Below are positions 21,866 through 32,284 of a DNA stretch of 64,000 bases, in pieces. The position numbers and the translations under genes are program-made. The DNA is from Hemerocallis citrina (Eukaryota; Streptophyta; Magnoliopsida; Asparagales; Asphodelaceae): positions 246,215,818 through 246,279,817 of the forward strand of contig CM030364.1 in NCBI GenBank assembly GCA_017893485.1, written 5' to 3'. The notes beneath the pieces are model-generated. The model was not told the DNA's origin. It ran no database searches and was given only the letters and a program-made list of their open reading frames with translations. Numbering within the stretch: position 1 is the stretch's first letter; every line of letters begins with the position of its first letter.

Positions 21866-22300
21866 CACTCTATTTACTTAAACTCAATTTAGGACTAGAT
21901 CTAAAGGGAATAATCACCAGAAAAAGCATCACAATTGTTTTTTTTTATGTATAATCGCATGACTCATATAATTTTGTAAGGCATTATGAAACTCAACAAT
22001 CCTAAAGTAAATAAGTATCCTTACTCTTACATTTATAAGAAATTGTTTATCCTAAAAAATCAAAAGACTCTAAATATAACTAGCTAATACCCCCAAACTT
22101 AGATGGAACATTGTCCTCAATGTTCGCACAAAACTTAAAATGTAGGCATGTGTTACCAACTAGTTTGAAGGAAAGAAAATAAAGAAATAAAGAAATGATT
22201 AAAGAAATAAAATAAATAGAGAGTGTAAGTACTCCCCTGAAAAATTGGGTTGCCTCCCAATAAGCGATGTGTTTTCTGTCTTCAGCTAGACTTGACGAGT
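21287..22300. other. Element F 3' untranslated region
   Basis: About 1 kb between pol and the polypurine tract, AT-rich, with a (TA)n run at 21826-21862 and T-runs near 21585 and 21935. On the minus strand GGGAGGCAACCC near 22250 is a word commonly found after pol in Athila elements. No env-like ORF; the short ORFs here look like chance. Confidence 0.7.
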
Positions 22301-25300
22301 TCATGCAATGTATTGAATGGTTTGAAGATTCACATCTTCCTCGTGCGGCTCTAAACTCATCTCAATATACGGCTTCGCCCTATGCCCATTCACCTTAAAT
22401 GTTTGATTCTTCTCTTTGCTATGAACCTCCAATGCACCATGTGGAAAGACTTTTGTAACAATGTATGGGCCATACTATCGTGACATGAGCTTGCCTGGAA
22501 AAAGTCTTAATCTTGAGTTGTATATCAATACCTTCTGTCCTTCATAAAACTCCTTCCTTGCTAGCTGTTTGTCATGGTACAACTTGGTCCTTTCCTTGTA
22601 CAATTTTGCGTTTTCATATGCGTCGTGCCTCAACTCTTCAAGCTCATTCAGTTGTAATCTCCTTTTGTCGCCTGCTTATTTCATATCAAAATTGAACCTT
22701 TTAATGGCCCAATAGGCTTTGTGTTCCAACTCCACTGGTAGATGACAGGCTTTTCCAAAAACCAAACGGTATGGTGACATGCCGATGGGTGTTTTGTATG
22801 CTGTTCGGTAGGCCCATAATGCATCGTTCAAGCGCAGCGACCAATCCCTTCTCTTTGTATTTACTGTCTTTTCCAAAATGCTTTTGATTTCTCTGTTGCT
22901 AATCTCCACCTGCCCACTAGTTTGAGGATGATATGGGGTGCCCACTCTATGTGTGATACCATATTTCTTCATCAAAGAAGCAAATGGAAAGTTATTGAAG
23001 TGGCTCCCTCCATCACCAATTATTGCTCGTGGTGTACCAAACCTAGTGAAAATGTTTTCCTGCAAAAACTTGACAACAACTTTGTGATCATTAGTTTTTG
23101 AGGGGACAACCTCGACCCATTTAGACACATAATCCACACCCACAAGAATATATAAATAACCAAATGAGTTAGGAAAGGGACCCATGAAGTCGATTCCCCA
23201 TACATCAAAAAGCTCAATTATTTGAATGTTTTGTAGTGGCATTTGATTTCTAGAAGAGATGTTGTCTATCCTTTGGCATTTATCACAAGTCCTGCAAAAA
23301 GAAAAAGCATCTTTGAATACACTAGGCCAATAAAATCCAGATTGTAATACCTTAAGTGCTGTTTTTTTCGGTCCAAAATGTCCTCCACATGCATATTGGT
23401 GGCAATGTTGTAGAATACTCATTTGCTCTTCTTCTGCCACACATCTTCTTATAATTTGATTAGGGCAAAATTTGAACAAATAAGGATCATCCCAATAATA
23501 CTGCTTGCACATAGCCACCAATCTTTTTCTTTCTTGACTTGTCATACCTGGAGGGAAAACATGAGCAGTGAGATAATTTACAATATCAGCAAACCATGGA
23601 AAATATGAGCAGTGAGATACCAGTCGACTGGTTCTGTTACCAGTCGACTGCCCCTGTGGTATATTTATTTCAAATAACTGTTCATCTGGGAAATTTTCAT
23701 TCAGTGGGGGCACAATTCTCTCTTCCTCATGCAGTAGTCTGGACATGTGATCTGCCACAACATTGTCACTTCCTTTCTTGTCTCTAATCTCAAGATCGAA
23801 TTCTTGAAGCAACAGCACCCATCTGATCAACCTAGGCTTAGCATCCCTTTTAGCAAACAAATATCTCAAAGCAGCATGGTCAGTAAAAACAATAACTTTT
23901 GAACCAATCAAATATGATCTAAACTTCTCTACAGCAAAAATAATAGCTAACATTTCTTTTTCAGTAGTGGAATAATTTAGCTGTGCATCGTTTAAAGTTC
24001 GAGAAGCATAGTAAATAACATGGGGTACCTTATTGATCCTCTGACCTAAAACAACTCCTAAAGCATAGTCACTTGCATCACACATAAGCTCGAAAGGATG
24101 GCTCCAATCTGGTGCCATGACAATAGGTGCAGAAATGAGAAGATTTTTTAATGTAATAAAAGCATTTGTGCACTCTTCTGTCCATGCAAACTCAACATCC
24201 TTAGCCAACAAATCACAAAGGGGTTTGGAGATTTTTGAGAAATCTTTTATAAATCTTCTATAGAACCCTGCATGTCCAAGAAAACTCCTAACAACCTTGA
24301 CTGTAGTGGGAGGGGGTAGCTTTGATATGATGTCAATTTTTGCCTTGTCCACCTCTATGCCTCTTTTTGACACCACATGTCCCAACACAATACCTTGTTG
24401 AACCATAAAATGGCACTTTTCCCAATTCAGCACTAAATTGCATTCTTCACATCTCTTAAGCACAAGCTGCAAATGGTTAAGGCATTCATCAAAACAAGAT
24501 CCAAAAACACTGAAATCATCCATAAATGCCTCGATGAACCTTTCCACCATGTCTGAAAATATACTCATCATGCATCTCTGAAATGTAGCTGGTGCATTGC
24601 ACAATCCAAAGGGCATCCTCCTGTATGCAAAAGTACCAAAAGGACATGTAAAAGTGATTTTTTCTTGATCTTCTGGAGCAATAGAAATTTGATTATAGCC
24701 ACTATAACCATCTAAAAAACAATAATGACTATATCCTGCTAATCTTTCTAACATTTTATCAATAAAAGGAAGAGGGAAGTGATCTTTCCTGGTTTCATTA
24801 TTCAATTTCCTGTAGTCAATGCATACCCTCCAACTTGTAGTCACTCTAGTAGGGATAAGCTCATTCTCTTCATTCTTCACCACTGTGACTCCACTTTTCT
24901 TAGGCACCACATGTATAGGGCTCACCCACTTGCTATCTGAGATCGGGTAGATGATGCCAATATCTAGTAGCTTCAAAATCTCTGCTCTTACCACTTCCTT
25001 CATGTGTGGATTGAGCCTTCTCTGTGCTTCCCTGCTTGGTTTTGCGTTGTCTTCAAGAAGTATTTTATGCATGCATTTGGATGGACTTATTTCCTTGATA
25101 TCTGCAATGGTCCATCCTATTGCACCTTTGTGTTCTCGCAGTACCCTCAGCAACTTTTCTTCTTCTTGTGCACTCAAGTTTGCAGCAACTATTACTGGTA
25201 GCGTCTGGTTCTCGCCCAAGTATGCATGCTTCAAATGGTCGGGCAACTGCTTAAGCTCTATGTCTGGAAGTCTCGGTACAGTCGACTGGTTCCTGGTAGT

Positions 25301-26602
25301 GGTCGGGACAGTCGACTTATCATGTCCACCAGTCGACTGGTCCGAGGAAACACAAATATCATCAGTCACAATATTTTCAAATGCCGGTGCGAGTTTACCT
25401 GAATATGACTTTGGAGTTTCAAGGTGATGTACTGTTTCTGCTATCCTCCAGTCATCGTGTTCCTGTTCAACATTAGACAATGTTAGAGACTGCGTAATTG
25501 CAGCTTGTAGTGGTTCAACGCTATGTACCTGAAATGTTTGATCAACAATCTCCTGTACCACATCAACATTATAGCATTCATGATCATCATGTGGTAATTT
25601 TAATGTATCAAACATTTTAAATTCAACCTTCTCTCCATTTATTTTCATGCTTATAGTACCCTTTTTAACACAAATTTTTATATCAGCCGTACTCATAAAG
25701 GGCCTACCTAAAATGATTGGTAGAGAAGATGGCATTGAAGAGTCCTCCATGTCTAACACAACAAAATCTGCAGGCAAAATAAAATCGTTTACCTGAACTA
25801 GGACATCTTCCAAAATACCTCTAGGTCTTTTGATGCTGTCATCAGCCAACTGCAAAGTGATAGATGTTGGTTTAAGTTCCCCCAATCCTAGCTTTTCATA
25901 AACGGTGTATGGGAGGAGGTTGATGCTTGCCCCCAAGTCTAGTAGTGCTTTCTCAAAGAAGTGCTTACCAATCCTGCAAGGAATGGTAAAACTACCTGGG
26001 TCCTTTAATTTAGGAGGTAGTTTCCTTAACAAAACAGCGCTCACTTCTTCTGTCAAAGCCACATCCTCCCTAACCTGAAATGTTCTTTTGTGAGTACAAC
26101 ATTCTTTCAAAAATTTCGCATAAGAAGGAATTTGTTTAATAGCATCCAGTAGGGGGATATTAATTTCTACCTTTCTGAGAGTTTCAAAGATGTCAAATAA
26201 ATGTTGTTCTGTCTTTTGCTTGACTAACCTTTGAGGGAATAATGGCAAAACTGTTCTTTCTTTTTCACTTACCTTGTTGGAACCCAAAACTTTTGATGGT
26301 TGTGTTTCTGCTTCTTCGGTGTGCGTTCCAACCTTGTTTTCAATTGTCTTACCACTTCTCAGAGTTGTTACTGATTTGAGCTGTTCATGGCCTCTAGGAT
26401 TTGGTATGGTTTGTGAAGGAAGCTCCCCTGCCTTTCGTTCGCTTAATTCTTTCGCAATTTGGCCAATTTGCATTTCCAATTTTTGAATTGCTTGCCCTTG
26501 TTGGTTGCTTGTTTGATGTTGTTGTTGGAGCAATTGAAGAACGGTGGATTCAAAATCCAACTTCTTCTGTTCTTGAGCTGGCCGATCTAACCCACTTCCC
26601 AT
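22301..26602 (-). CDS. pol: Element F pol polyprotein (PR-RT-RH-INT)
   Basis: A 1308-codon open stretch (22676-26602), continued in the same frame to a natural stop at 22301 through a TAA at 22676-22678 and a TAG at 22475-22477 (in a context where a Trp codon is expected). Order: coiled Gln-rich segment; protease ([12 protein letters not shown] near residue 220); RT with [36 protein letters not shown] and FMDDFSVFG; RNase H ([34 protein letters not shown]); integrase with the H2C2 finger, then DFMGPFP, GDGGSHF and the catalytic Glu in [10 protein letters not shown]. All main catalytic residues are present. It follows gag in the same frame after one TAG. Confidence 0.93.
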
Positions 26603-27760
26603 CTAAAGGTTCCGTGCATGTCCTTGTGTGAATTGAGTCCCTTGATTATTTTGATTATTGCTCCATGAGAAATTTGGATGGTTCCTCCACCCTGGGTTGT
26701 ATGTGTTCGAGAAGGGATTGTTCTTTTGTGGAAACACTCCTCGACCTACATAGTTTGCATGCTCCTGATCTGTGAAAGAAGACATGGGACATGTATCAGT
26801 AGTATGATCTAAATGAGAACAAATTGCACAAATTTCGTTTGTTTGATTTTTAACTCCACCCATCGTCGACATTGCATTAACAAGCATATCAATTTTCTTA
26901 TTCATGTTTACCATTTCTAATTGAATGTTATTACTATTAGAAATTTCGTAAACTCCCTGTTTTTTCGAAGGGCCCCTCCTTGTTGAGAACTGTTGTGAAT
27001 TCTCGCTGAGTTCTTCAAATAGTTCAATGGCCTCTTCACCTCTTTTTCTCATTAAGATCCCGTTGCAAGCTGAATCCACAATTGCCTTATTAGTATCATT
27101 TAAACCTTCATAAAATGCTTGTACCTGGTCATCTTTAGGCATGTTGTGTGTAGGACACTTGAGAAGTTCGTTCTTGAAATCTTTCCATGCTTCAAAGAAT
27201 AAATCTCCATCTTTTTGTTGGAAGAGTTGAATCTCCCTTTTCAGTTGTTTGGTCTTTTGGACTGGAAAGAACTCTTTCAAGAACTTTGTCGCCAATTGCT
27301 CCCATGAATTAATTGATCCTGGTTCCAAAGAATTATACCACAATTTAGCATTAAGTTTTAAAGAGAATGGAAACAAGATTAACCTGATTTGTTCGGGGGT
27401 AAGCCCTTGGACGCTTTGTGTCCTGCAAAGATCGAAAAAGTCTTGCAGATGAAGATGAGGCTCTTCATCTGGTTTGCCACTAAAGTGGGGAACCATGCTA
27501 AGTAATTGAGGAGATAGATGCATGTTCCCTGTGACATTAGGTTGATACGCAATGCAGGAAGGTTGCTCAATATTCTTAGGCGTGAATTTATCCTGCATTG
27601 GCACTCGATTTGGTATTTCCTCAGCCATTGTTGCTCGTGAATTTGGTCTCTGTGCAGTCGACTGGTTGCTCGCAGACAACCTTCCTAGTCTGTGCAAAGT
27701 GCGTTCTGTTTCCGCGTCAATAGGTAGTAGCTCTGGACGAAGTGATCTTCTTCCGTGCAT
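26603..27760 (-). CDS. gag: Element F gag
   Basis: 385 codons starting MHGRRSLRPELLPIDAETER about 100 bp after the primer site. It contains the Retrotrans_gag core (HLHLQDFFDLCRT, LWYNSLEPGSINSWEQLATK, FFPVQKTKQLKREIQLFQQ, CPTHNMPKDDQVQAFYEGL) and a Cys/His cluster CAICSHLDHTTDTC near residue 315, a degenerate zinc knuckle. It ends with a TAG at 26603-26605 followed directly, in the same frame, by the pol ATG, so gag and pol would be one ORF but for this codon. One palindromic AGTCGACTG lies inside the coding sequence at about 27655. Confidence 0.92.
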   Translation of the reverse strand: MHGRRSLRPELLPIDAETERTLHRLGRLSASNQSTAQRPNSRATMAEEIPNRVPMQDKFTPKNIEQPSCIAYQPNVTGNMHLSPQLLSMVPHFSGKPDEEPHLHLQDFFDLCRTQSVQGLTPEQIRLILFPFSLKLNAKLWYNSLEPGSINSWEQLATKFLKEFFPVQKTKQLKREIQLFQQKDGDLFFEAWKDFKNELLKCPTHNMPKDDQVQAFYEGLNDTNKAIVDSACNGILMRKRGEEAIELFEELSENSQQFSTRRGPSKKQGVYEISNSNNIQLEMVNMNKKIDMLVNAMSTMGGVKNQTNEICAICSHLDHTTDTCPMSSFTDQEHANYVGRGVFPQKNNPFSNTYNPGWRNHPNFSWSNNQNNQGTQFTQGHARNL

Positions 27761-27857
27761 CCACCAAAATCCTGTAACCTAAAAGAGAAAATATTTATTA
27801 ATAAAAGAAAAGAAAATAAAAGCTTTCTACTGATCTGTAAGTTAAAATACTAGACAA

Positions 27858-27875
27858 TCCCCGGCAGCGGCGCCA
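27858..27875 (-). promoter_or_regulatory. Element F primer binding site (tRNA-Asp type)
   Basis: On the minus strand TGGCGCCGCTGCCGGGGA, the Athila-type complement of the tRNA-Asp 3' end, six bases from the LTR. Confidence 0.9.
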
Positions 27876-27881
27876 AAAACT

Positions 27882-29519
27882 TGTTGTGGAATCTAGATAC
27901 CTAATTAAATAGATAAACTAGACACAAATTAAAAACCTCGCAAGTGTACGAATCGTTTATAGAAGCGTAGCAATAGCAAGGGTCGATCCCACAGAGATTG
28001 TAGAAATTAACTTACTAATCAATAAAAAGAATAAGAATCATAAAGAATTGTTCTAAAAGTCTAAAAGAAATGAAAAGATTAAAATCTAAATTAAGAAGTG
28101 TTGAATCACAAATATCGATTAAGTAGTTGGGTGTTGATTTCCACCTATAGTCAGTAATGCTAAGTCGTATACTACTCCCATTACTCATGTTTGTTCCTTT
28201 AAGGGCATGGTATCTACTCCTTAAAGTTAATGTTTCCCTAAGCCAAGAATTAGGCATGGTATCTACTCCAATTCGTTTCTTTCATTAAGTATGTAGCATG
28301 GTATCTACTAAGTTGCACTTAAAGAAAGCATAAGAACAATGGAAACGAACAAACACTTGAAGTTCTAGAAATTGGTATCAGATCTAGATCCTTCAAGTTG
28401 ATTAAACCAAGAATCCCTAAAGATCCCTTTGTTACAAGTTATGAGCACGAGATATGGGTCGTCTCAATATGCTCATATAACAGATTCAGATCTATACAGC
28501 TCAAACTTGATAATTTCAAGTTCTGTATGTCAGTCGACTGGCTGTCACCTCAGTCGACTGCCCTTAGAACTCCGAACAAGTTTGACCATTATAAATCTAT
28601 ATCAATTCAATCAGGTTCAATCAATAAGTAATAGAGTTGTATTTAAAATAATATAAACATTACATGACTACGGTTTCAATCTACCCAACTATGAAATTAG
28701 TTCCACATAATAAGATGTTTATTGATTAACAAGTCCGAGTACATGATTAACATAAAAGAATTAGAAAGAGAAGGAATAAACTGATGTAGTTCGGCCAGAG
28801 GAGTCGACTGGCTGTCACACAGTCGACCGGCCGTTCCTTTGTTGAATACTTGATCTCCTTTCTCCTTCTTCTATGCTGATAGAATAATGCTGGTTGATGA
28901 CTTGATGAATCAGGAATTCTGTGATTCAGCGGGGTTGGAGAGCATGCCAGAGAGAGTCCCTGACTAATGCTTCTTGGTTGGTATTTATAGAACACGGCTA
29001 GAGAATTAGGGTTTGCACTCTTCTTTTTATAGAAAAGTCCTTTTCTTTTATTTATTTCCTCCCTTCGTTGCTCTGCGTGTTATTTCTTTCTCTTTTCTTC
29101 TATTCTTCCTTTTTTGTTCTGATTTGGATTAGATTTGGACGAATCTTCAAATATCTTATCTTTTAACTCTGCTGCCTACCAGTCGACTTGTCTTCGAACC
29201 AGTCGACTGTGTCGAGACTTTTGAGGATTTCATAATTGATCATCCAAGTCGACTGTTCTTTGGAGTAAGTCGACTGTACCGAGCGGCTGTGGAAAATCAA
29301 CTTCTCTGTCCAGTCGCCTGTTGTGGGGAACCAGTCGACTGATGATCTACAGTTTTCTGTGTATTATCCTTAAAGTCCTGAATCTGCTTCGTTTTGCTGT
29401 TATAGGCTGTTTCCTATGGGAAAAGAGAAAATAAGAGTTAAATATCACATATAGAGCTTTTAAATGTCTAATTGCATTAAGATTATTGCTCCTAAATGTG
29501 AATAATATTGTGTTCATCA
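27882..29519 (-). repeat. Element F 5' LTR
   Basis: 1638 bp, about 99% identical to the 3' LTR; differences counted by eye are about 13 transitions and 4 transversions. Minus-strand TATA box (TATAAATA) at 28982-28989. It carries the same five pairs of palindromic AGTCGACTG words. Confidence 0.93.
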
Positions 29520-29940
29520 CCTGGACGAGGGTCGGAACTATTGCGGACCTCGATGGTCTGGCCGCCTCGGATGGCTTGGAGAATCTCGTCCCGAAAATTC
29601 TGGAATTCGACCCTTGTGACGGGGGCTTGCCCTACCAGGTCCTGCAGGGGTTCACGCACCTGGGAAGCTTTCGACGATGGTTCGAGACCGATTTGGAACC
29701 GGCCTCTCCCCTCGTCCGGCTGGCCTGCCTGTCCGAGATGACGCGGCGCAAATCAGATGCACGTGAAGGTTGGGTCGCGCTGTTGACTTGAGGTTGGTTG
29801 GAACCTGGTCATTTGCGCGGCTATGATGTAGGGGGTCCGGATGTCATGCCGAGGTGATGGCCCTCCGGGCTTTGAGAGCCTTAGAAGGGCTCGGAAGGAT
29901 GACAGTACTTAGAAGGAGGTTCCCACACACGGTGCCAACC
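29520..29940 (-). pseudogene. gag: Element B gag N-terminus and primer site
   Basis: Continues B to the right of F. On the minus strand the primer site at 29920-29937 reads TGGCACCGTGTGTGGGAA, a mutated form of the A and C site. The gag N-terminal sequence that follows has many stops; EFQNFRDEILQAIRGG near 29560 corresponds to the EFQDFRREILRALRG word of C. The first five bases are F's right target duplication. Confidence 0.75.
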
Positions 29941-30465
29941 TGATACGGTTCTTTTTTTTGGGGTGTGGCTGCACCAGGTGTGAGTTCTTGTAATTTTGTT
30001 GAAGGGAAACTCTTAGTACTGGCGTTGGTCCGACCCCAGGTAATGGGAGCGGCTTGGGGATAAGAGCTGAGAGGTAGAGGACCGGGCGCTCGGCACGGAT
30101 CTGGTGGCTCGGCTTGGAGGTTGGCGGATCGGCTCGGTCTTCTGTACCTGCACACTGTCTAGAGACACCGGGAGAAGTCCCGGCGACAGGCCCTCCAACG
30201 ATCTAGTCAGTCACTGAGAAAGGTGTTGGGCAGCTAGGGTTCAGGTGGAGAGAGTGAGATTACCTTCTGTAGTAAGGAAGGGGTCTGGTATTTATAGGCA
30301 GAGAAAAACGGGTTTGGGACCTGAGCGGGCCGGGTCAGACCCGTTTTCCTGTGGGCCTGAGGCGGTAACGGCCCGTTGGACTTCTATTGACTTGATGATC
30401 AGGGAAGAGCGGGTTTTGAGGAGATCGGATGGCCCAGGGGGGGCCACGTCATCTGGCCCATATCA
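29941..30465 (-). repeat. Element B 5' LTR
   Basis: 525 bp, TGATACGG...CCATATCA on the plus strand, with a minus-strand TATA box at 30289-30296 (CCTATAAATACC). It is more diverged from the A and C LTRs than they are at their ends. AAGAG (30466-30470) is the candidate target site; the partner is not in the window. Only 15 bp separate it from the copia LTR. Confidence 0.78.
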
Positions 30466-30480
30466 AAGAGAAAAATAGGC

Positions 30481-30609
30481 TGTTAGATTAAGATATTAAA
30501 AAGAATACTTTATTGGATTGATTATAACTGAAAACAATATCTCATATATATAGAAGAGGGGTAAAGACTAGACAAATATATATTTTGATATGAGACTAAT
30601 CTAATATCA
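30481..30609 (-). repeat. Element E 3' LTR
   Basis: TGTTAGATTAAG...CTAATATCA, 129 bp. On the minus strand the purine-rich GTTTGAGATGGGGTAT lies directly before it (30610-30625), a good polypurine tract. It shares AATACTTTATTGRATTGATT with the other LTR. Confidence 0.75.
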
Positions 30610-30625
30610 ATACCCCATCTCAAAC

Positions 30626-31290
30626 TCACGGTGGGTCGAACAATGTGAGTTTGCCCACCAAGTTTTGAAATCTCTGGACAGTATGAGATTTGGTGAAGAA
30701 GTCTGTTGTCTGCTGTGAAGAGGTCACAGAATGAAGTGAAATGGTCACTGCCTCAAAATGCTCACGGTGATAGTGGCAACCAATTATGTGCTTCGTCCGC
30801 TCATGAAAGACCGGGTGGCTAGCAATATGTAAGGCACTCCGGTTATCACAATGCAGATAAATAGCTTATGTAAGAGTAATTCCCATATCTAATAATAGCC
30901 ACCGAATATGAATAATTTCTCTACTGATAGCTATTATCGCTCTGTACTTAGCTTATGTGGAAGAACATGTGACAACTGCATGTTTCTTGCTTCGCCATGA
31001 GATCAACGAATCACCAAGAAATATTCAGAAACATGTGGCAGACCATTGGTAGTGGGGTCCCCAGCCCAATATGAATCAGAATATGCACTCAGCTCCAGTG
31101 TAGATGTAGAAGACATGAATAATGAGTAGGTGATAGTGCCGCGAAGATATTTGAGAATCCGAAGAAGAGCATTGTAGTGAACTGATCGACAAGCTGAAAC
31201 AAACTCGCTGAAAATACTGACTACATGAGCAATATCAGGTTTGGTCATGCAGAAATAGATAAGTTGTCCAATAATCTGCATGTATCTAAC
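30626..31290 (-). pseudogene. pol: Element E RNase H and 3' region
   Basis: The stretch 31003-31281 encodes copia RNase H words: YFCMTKPDIAHVVSIFSEFV, LLRILKYLRGT and SAYSDSYWAGD. Further decayed frames run to about 30950; the last 300 bp before the LTR carry nothing I can assign. Confidence 0.78.
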
Positions 31291-32284
31291 GGGATCGAGA
31301 AGAAGCTCACCATCTGTGAAGACGAAGCTTCACATGAAGTTCTAAGGGAGTATCGACTGATCGACTGTCAGAGAGACATGCAACGAAAATAATGTTTGAT
31401 GTATATTTCGGTTAAGAAATGAGTATCCGTTGAGAGCCATGGGCAATCTCTAAACCCAGAAAATAGCGTAGTCTCCCAAGATCCTTCATATGAAACTGCT
31501 GGTCAAGGTATCTCTGAGTGGATGCAATGCTTACGGAGTCATCCTCAGTAATAATCATATCATCATCATACAGCAGTAGAAGCACCCTCCCCTGCGATGA
31601 GGACCACATAAATGTAGAGTGATCATGTGAACTCTAACGGAAACCTGTGTGTGTGATAACACAGCGAAAGAACTCAAACCAATCTCGAGGGGCCTGTTTC
31701 ATACCATATATAGCTCGGCGGAGACGGCAAATAGGACGAGGAGGTATGGTGAGACCAAGAGGAGGCTGTATTTAAACAACCTAAGATAGGTGCCATTGAT
31801 AAAAGCATTTTTCACATCCATCTGATATAACGGCCACTGACGATGGCAGCAACACAAGGAGAGTGCGAATTGTAGTCAGTTGTGCAACTGGAGCAAAAGT
31901 GTCATCATAATCAATATCATGCTCCTGAGTAAATTCTCTAGAAACCAAATGAGCCTTATTGCTCAATGGAGCCATCAGGTCGATATTTGACCTTGAAGAT
32001 CCACTTGCAGCTAACAGGCTTGACGCCCACTGGTAGTGGAACAACATCCCAAGTACCAGTCTGATCGAATACATGGAACTCCTCTACAATAGCCTTCCGC
32101 TACTCGGGATAATGAATAGCTTTCTGATAAGTTCTGGGATCACATGGGGTGTATAACGGTGAGATATGCATGGAGCTGTGGTGAGTAAGAGGCTAGGGTG
32201 GCAAAACCAAACTAGTCAGAAGGATCAGTGACATCAGGTTTATAATGTGCTGGTGGGATACCCGAAGTGGAATGGGTAGAGAGA
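31291..32284 (-). pseudogene. pol: Element E reverse transcriptase
   Basis: Fragments in several minus-strand frames: HLVSREFTQEHDIDYDDTFA and PVAQLTTIRTLLVL (31781-32074), then LLLYDDDMIITEDD, QFHMKDLGRLRYFLGLEIAH (31412-31609). The catalytic block is YDDD where copia elements normally have YVDD; the two key aspartates are kept. Frameshifts and stops make it inactive. Confidence 0.8.

Larger units (their letters stand above)
19634..29519 (-). mobile_element. Athila-type Ty3/gypsy element F, complete ends
   Basis: A 9886 bp minus-strand element: two 1638 bp LTRs, tRNA-Asp type primer site, gag-pol of about 1.8 kilocodons, a 1 kb 3' region with a (TA)n tract, a polypurine tract, and a perfect 5 bp CCTGG target duplication inside B's gag. 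The DLGAS protease and FMDDF RT motifs and the primer site are those of the Athila lineage. The env-like ORF of some Athila elements is absent. About 17 LTR differences by eye in 1638 bp (1%) imply a young insertion. gag-pol has only three in-frame stops. Confidence 0.93.

Noticed and set aside
22080..22304. 74-codon ORF after pol in F as an env-like gene
   Set aside because: Only the hydrophobic, AT-rich composition is suggestive; it is the usual post-pol untranslated region of Athila elements.
25004..25427. Plus-strand ORFs opposite pol of F
   Set aside because: Antisense shadows of the long pol frame.
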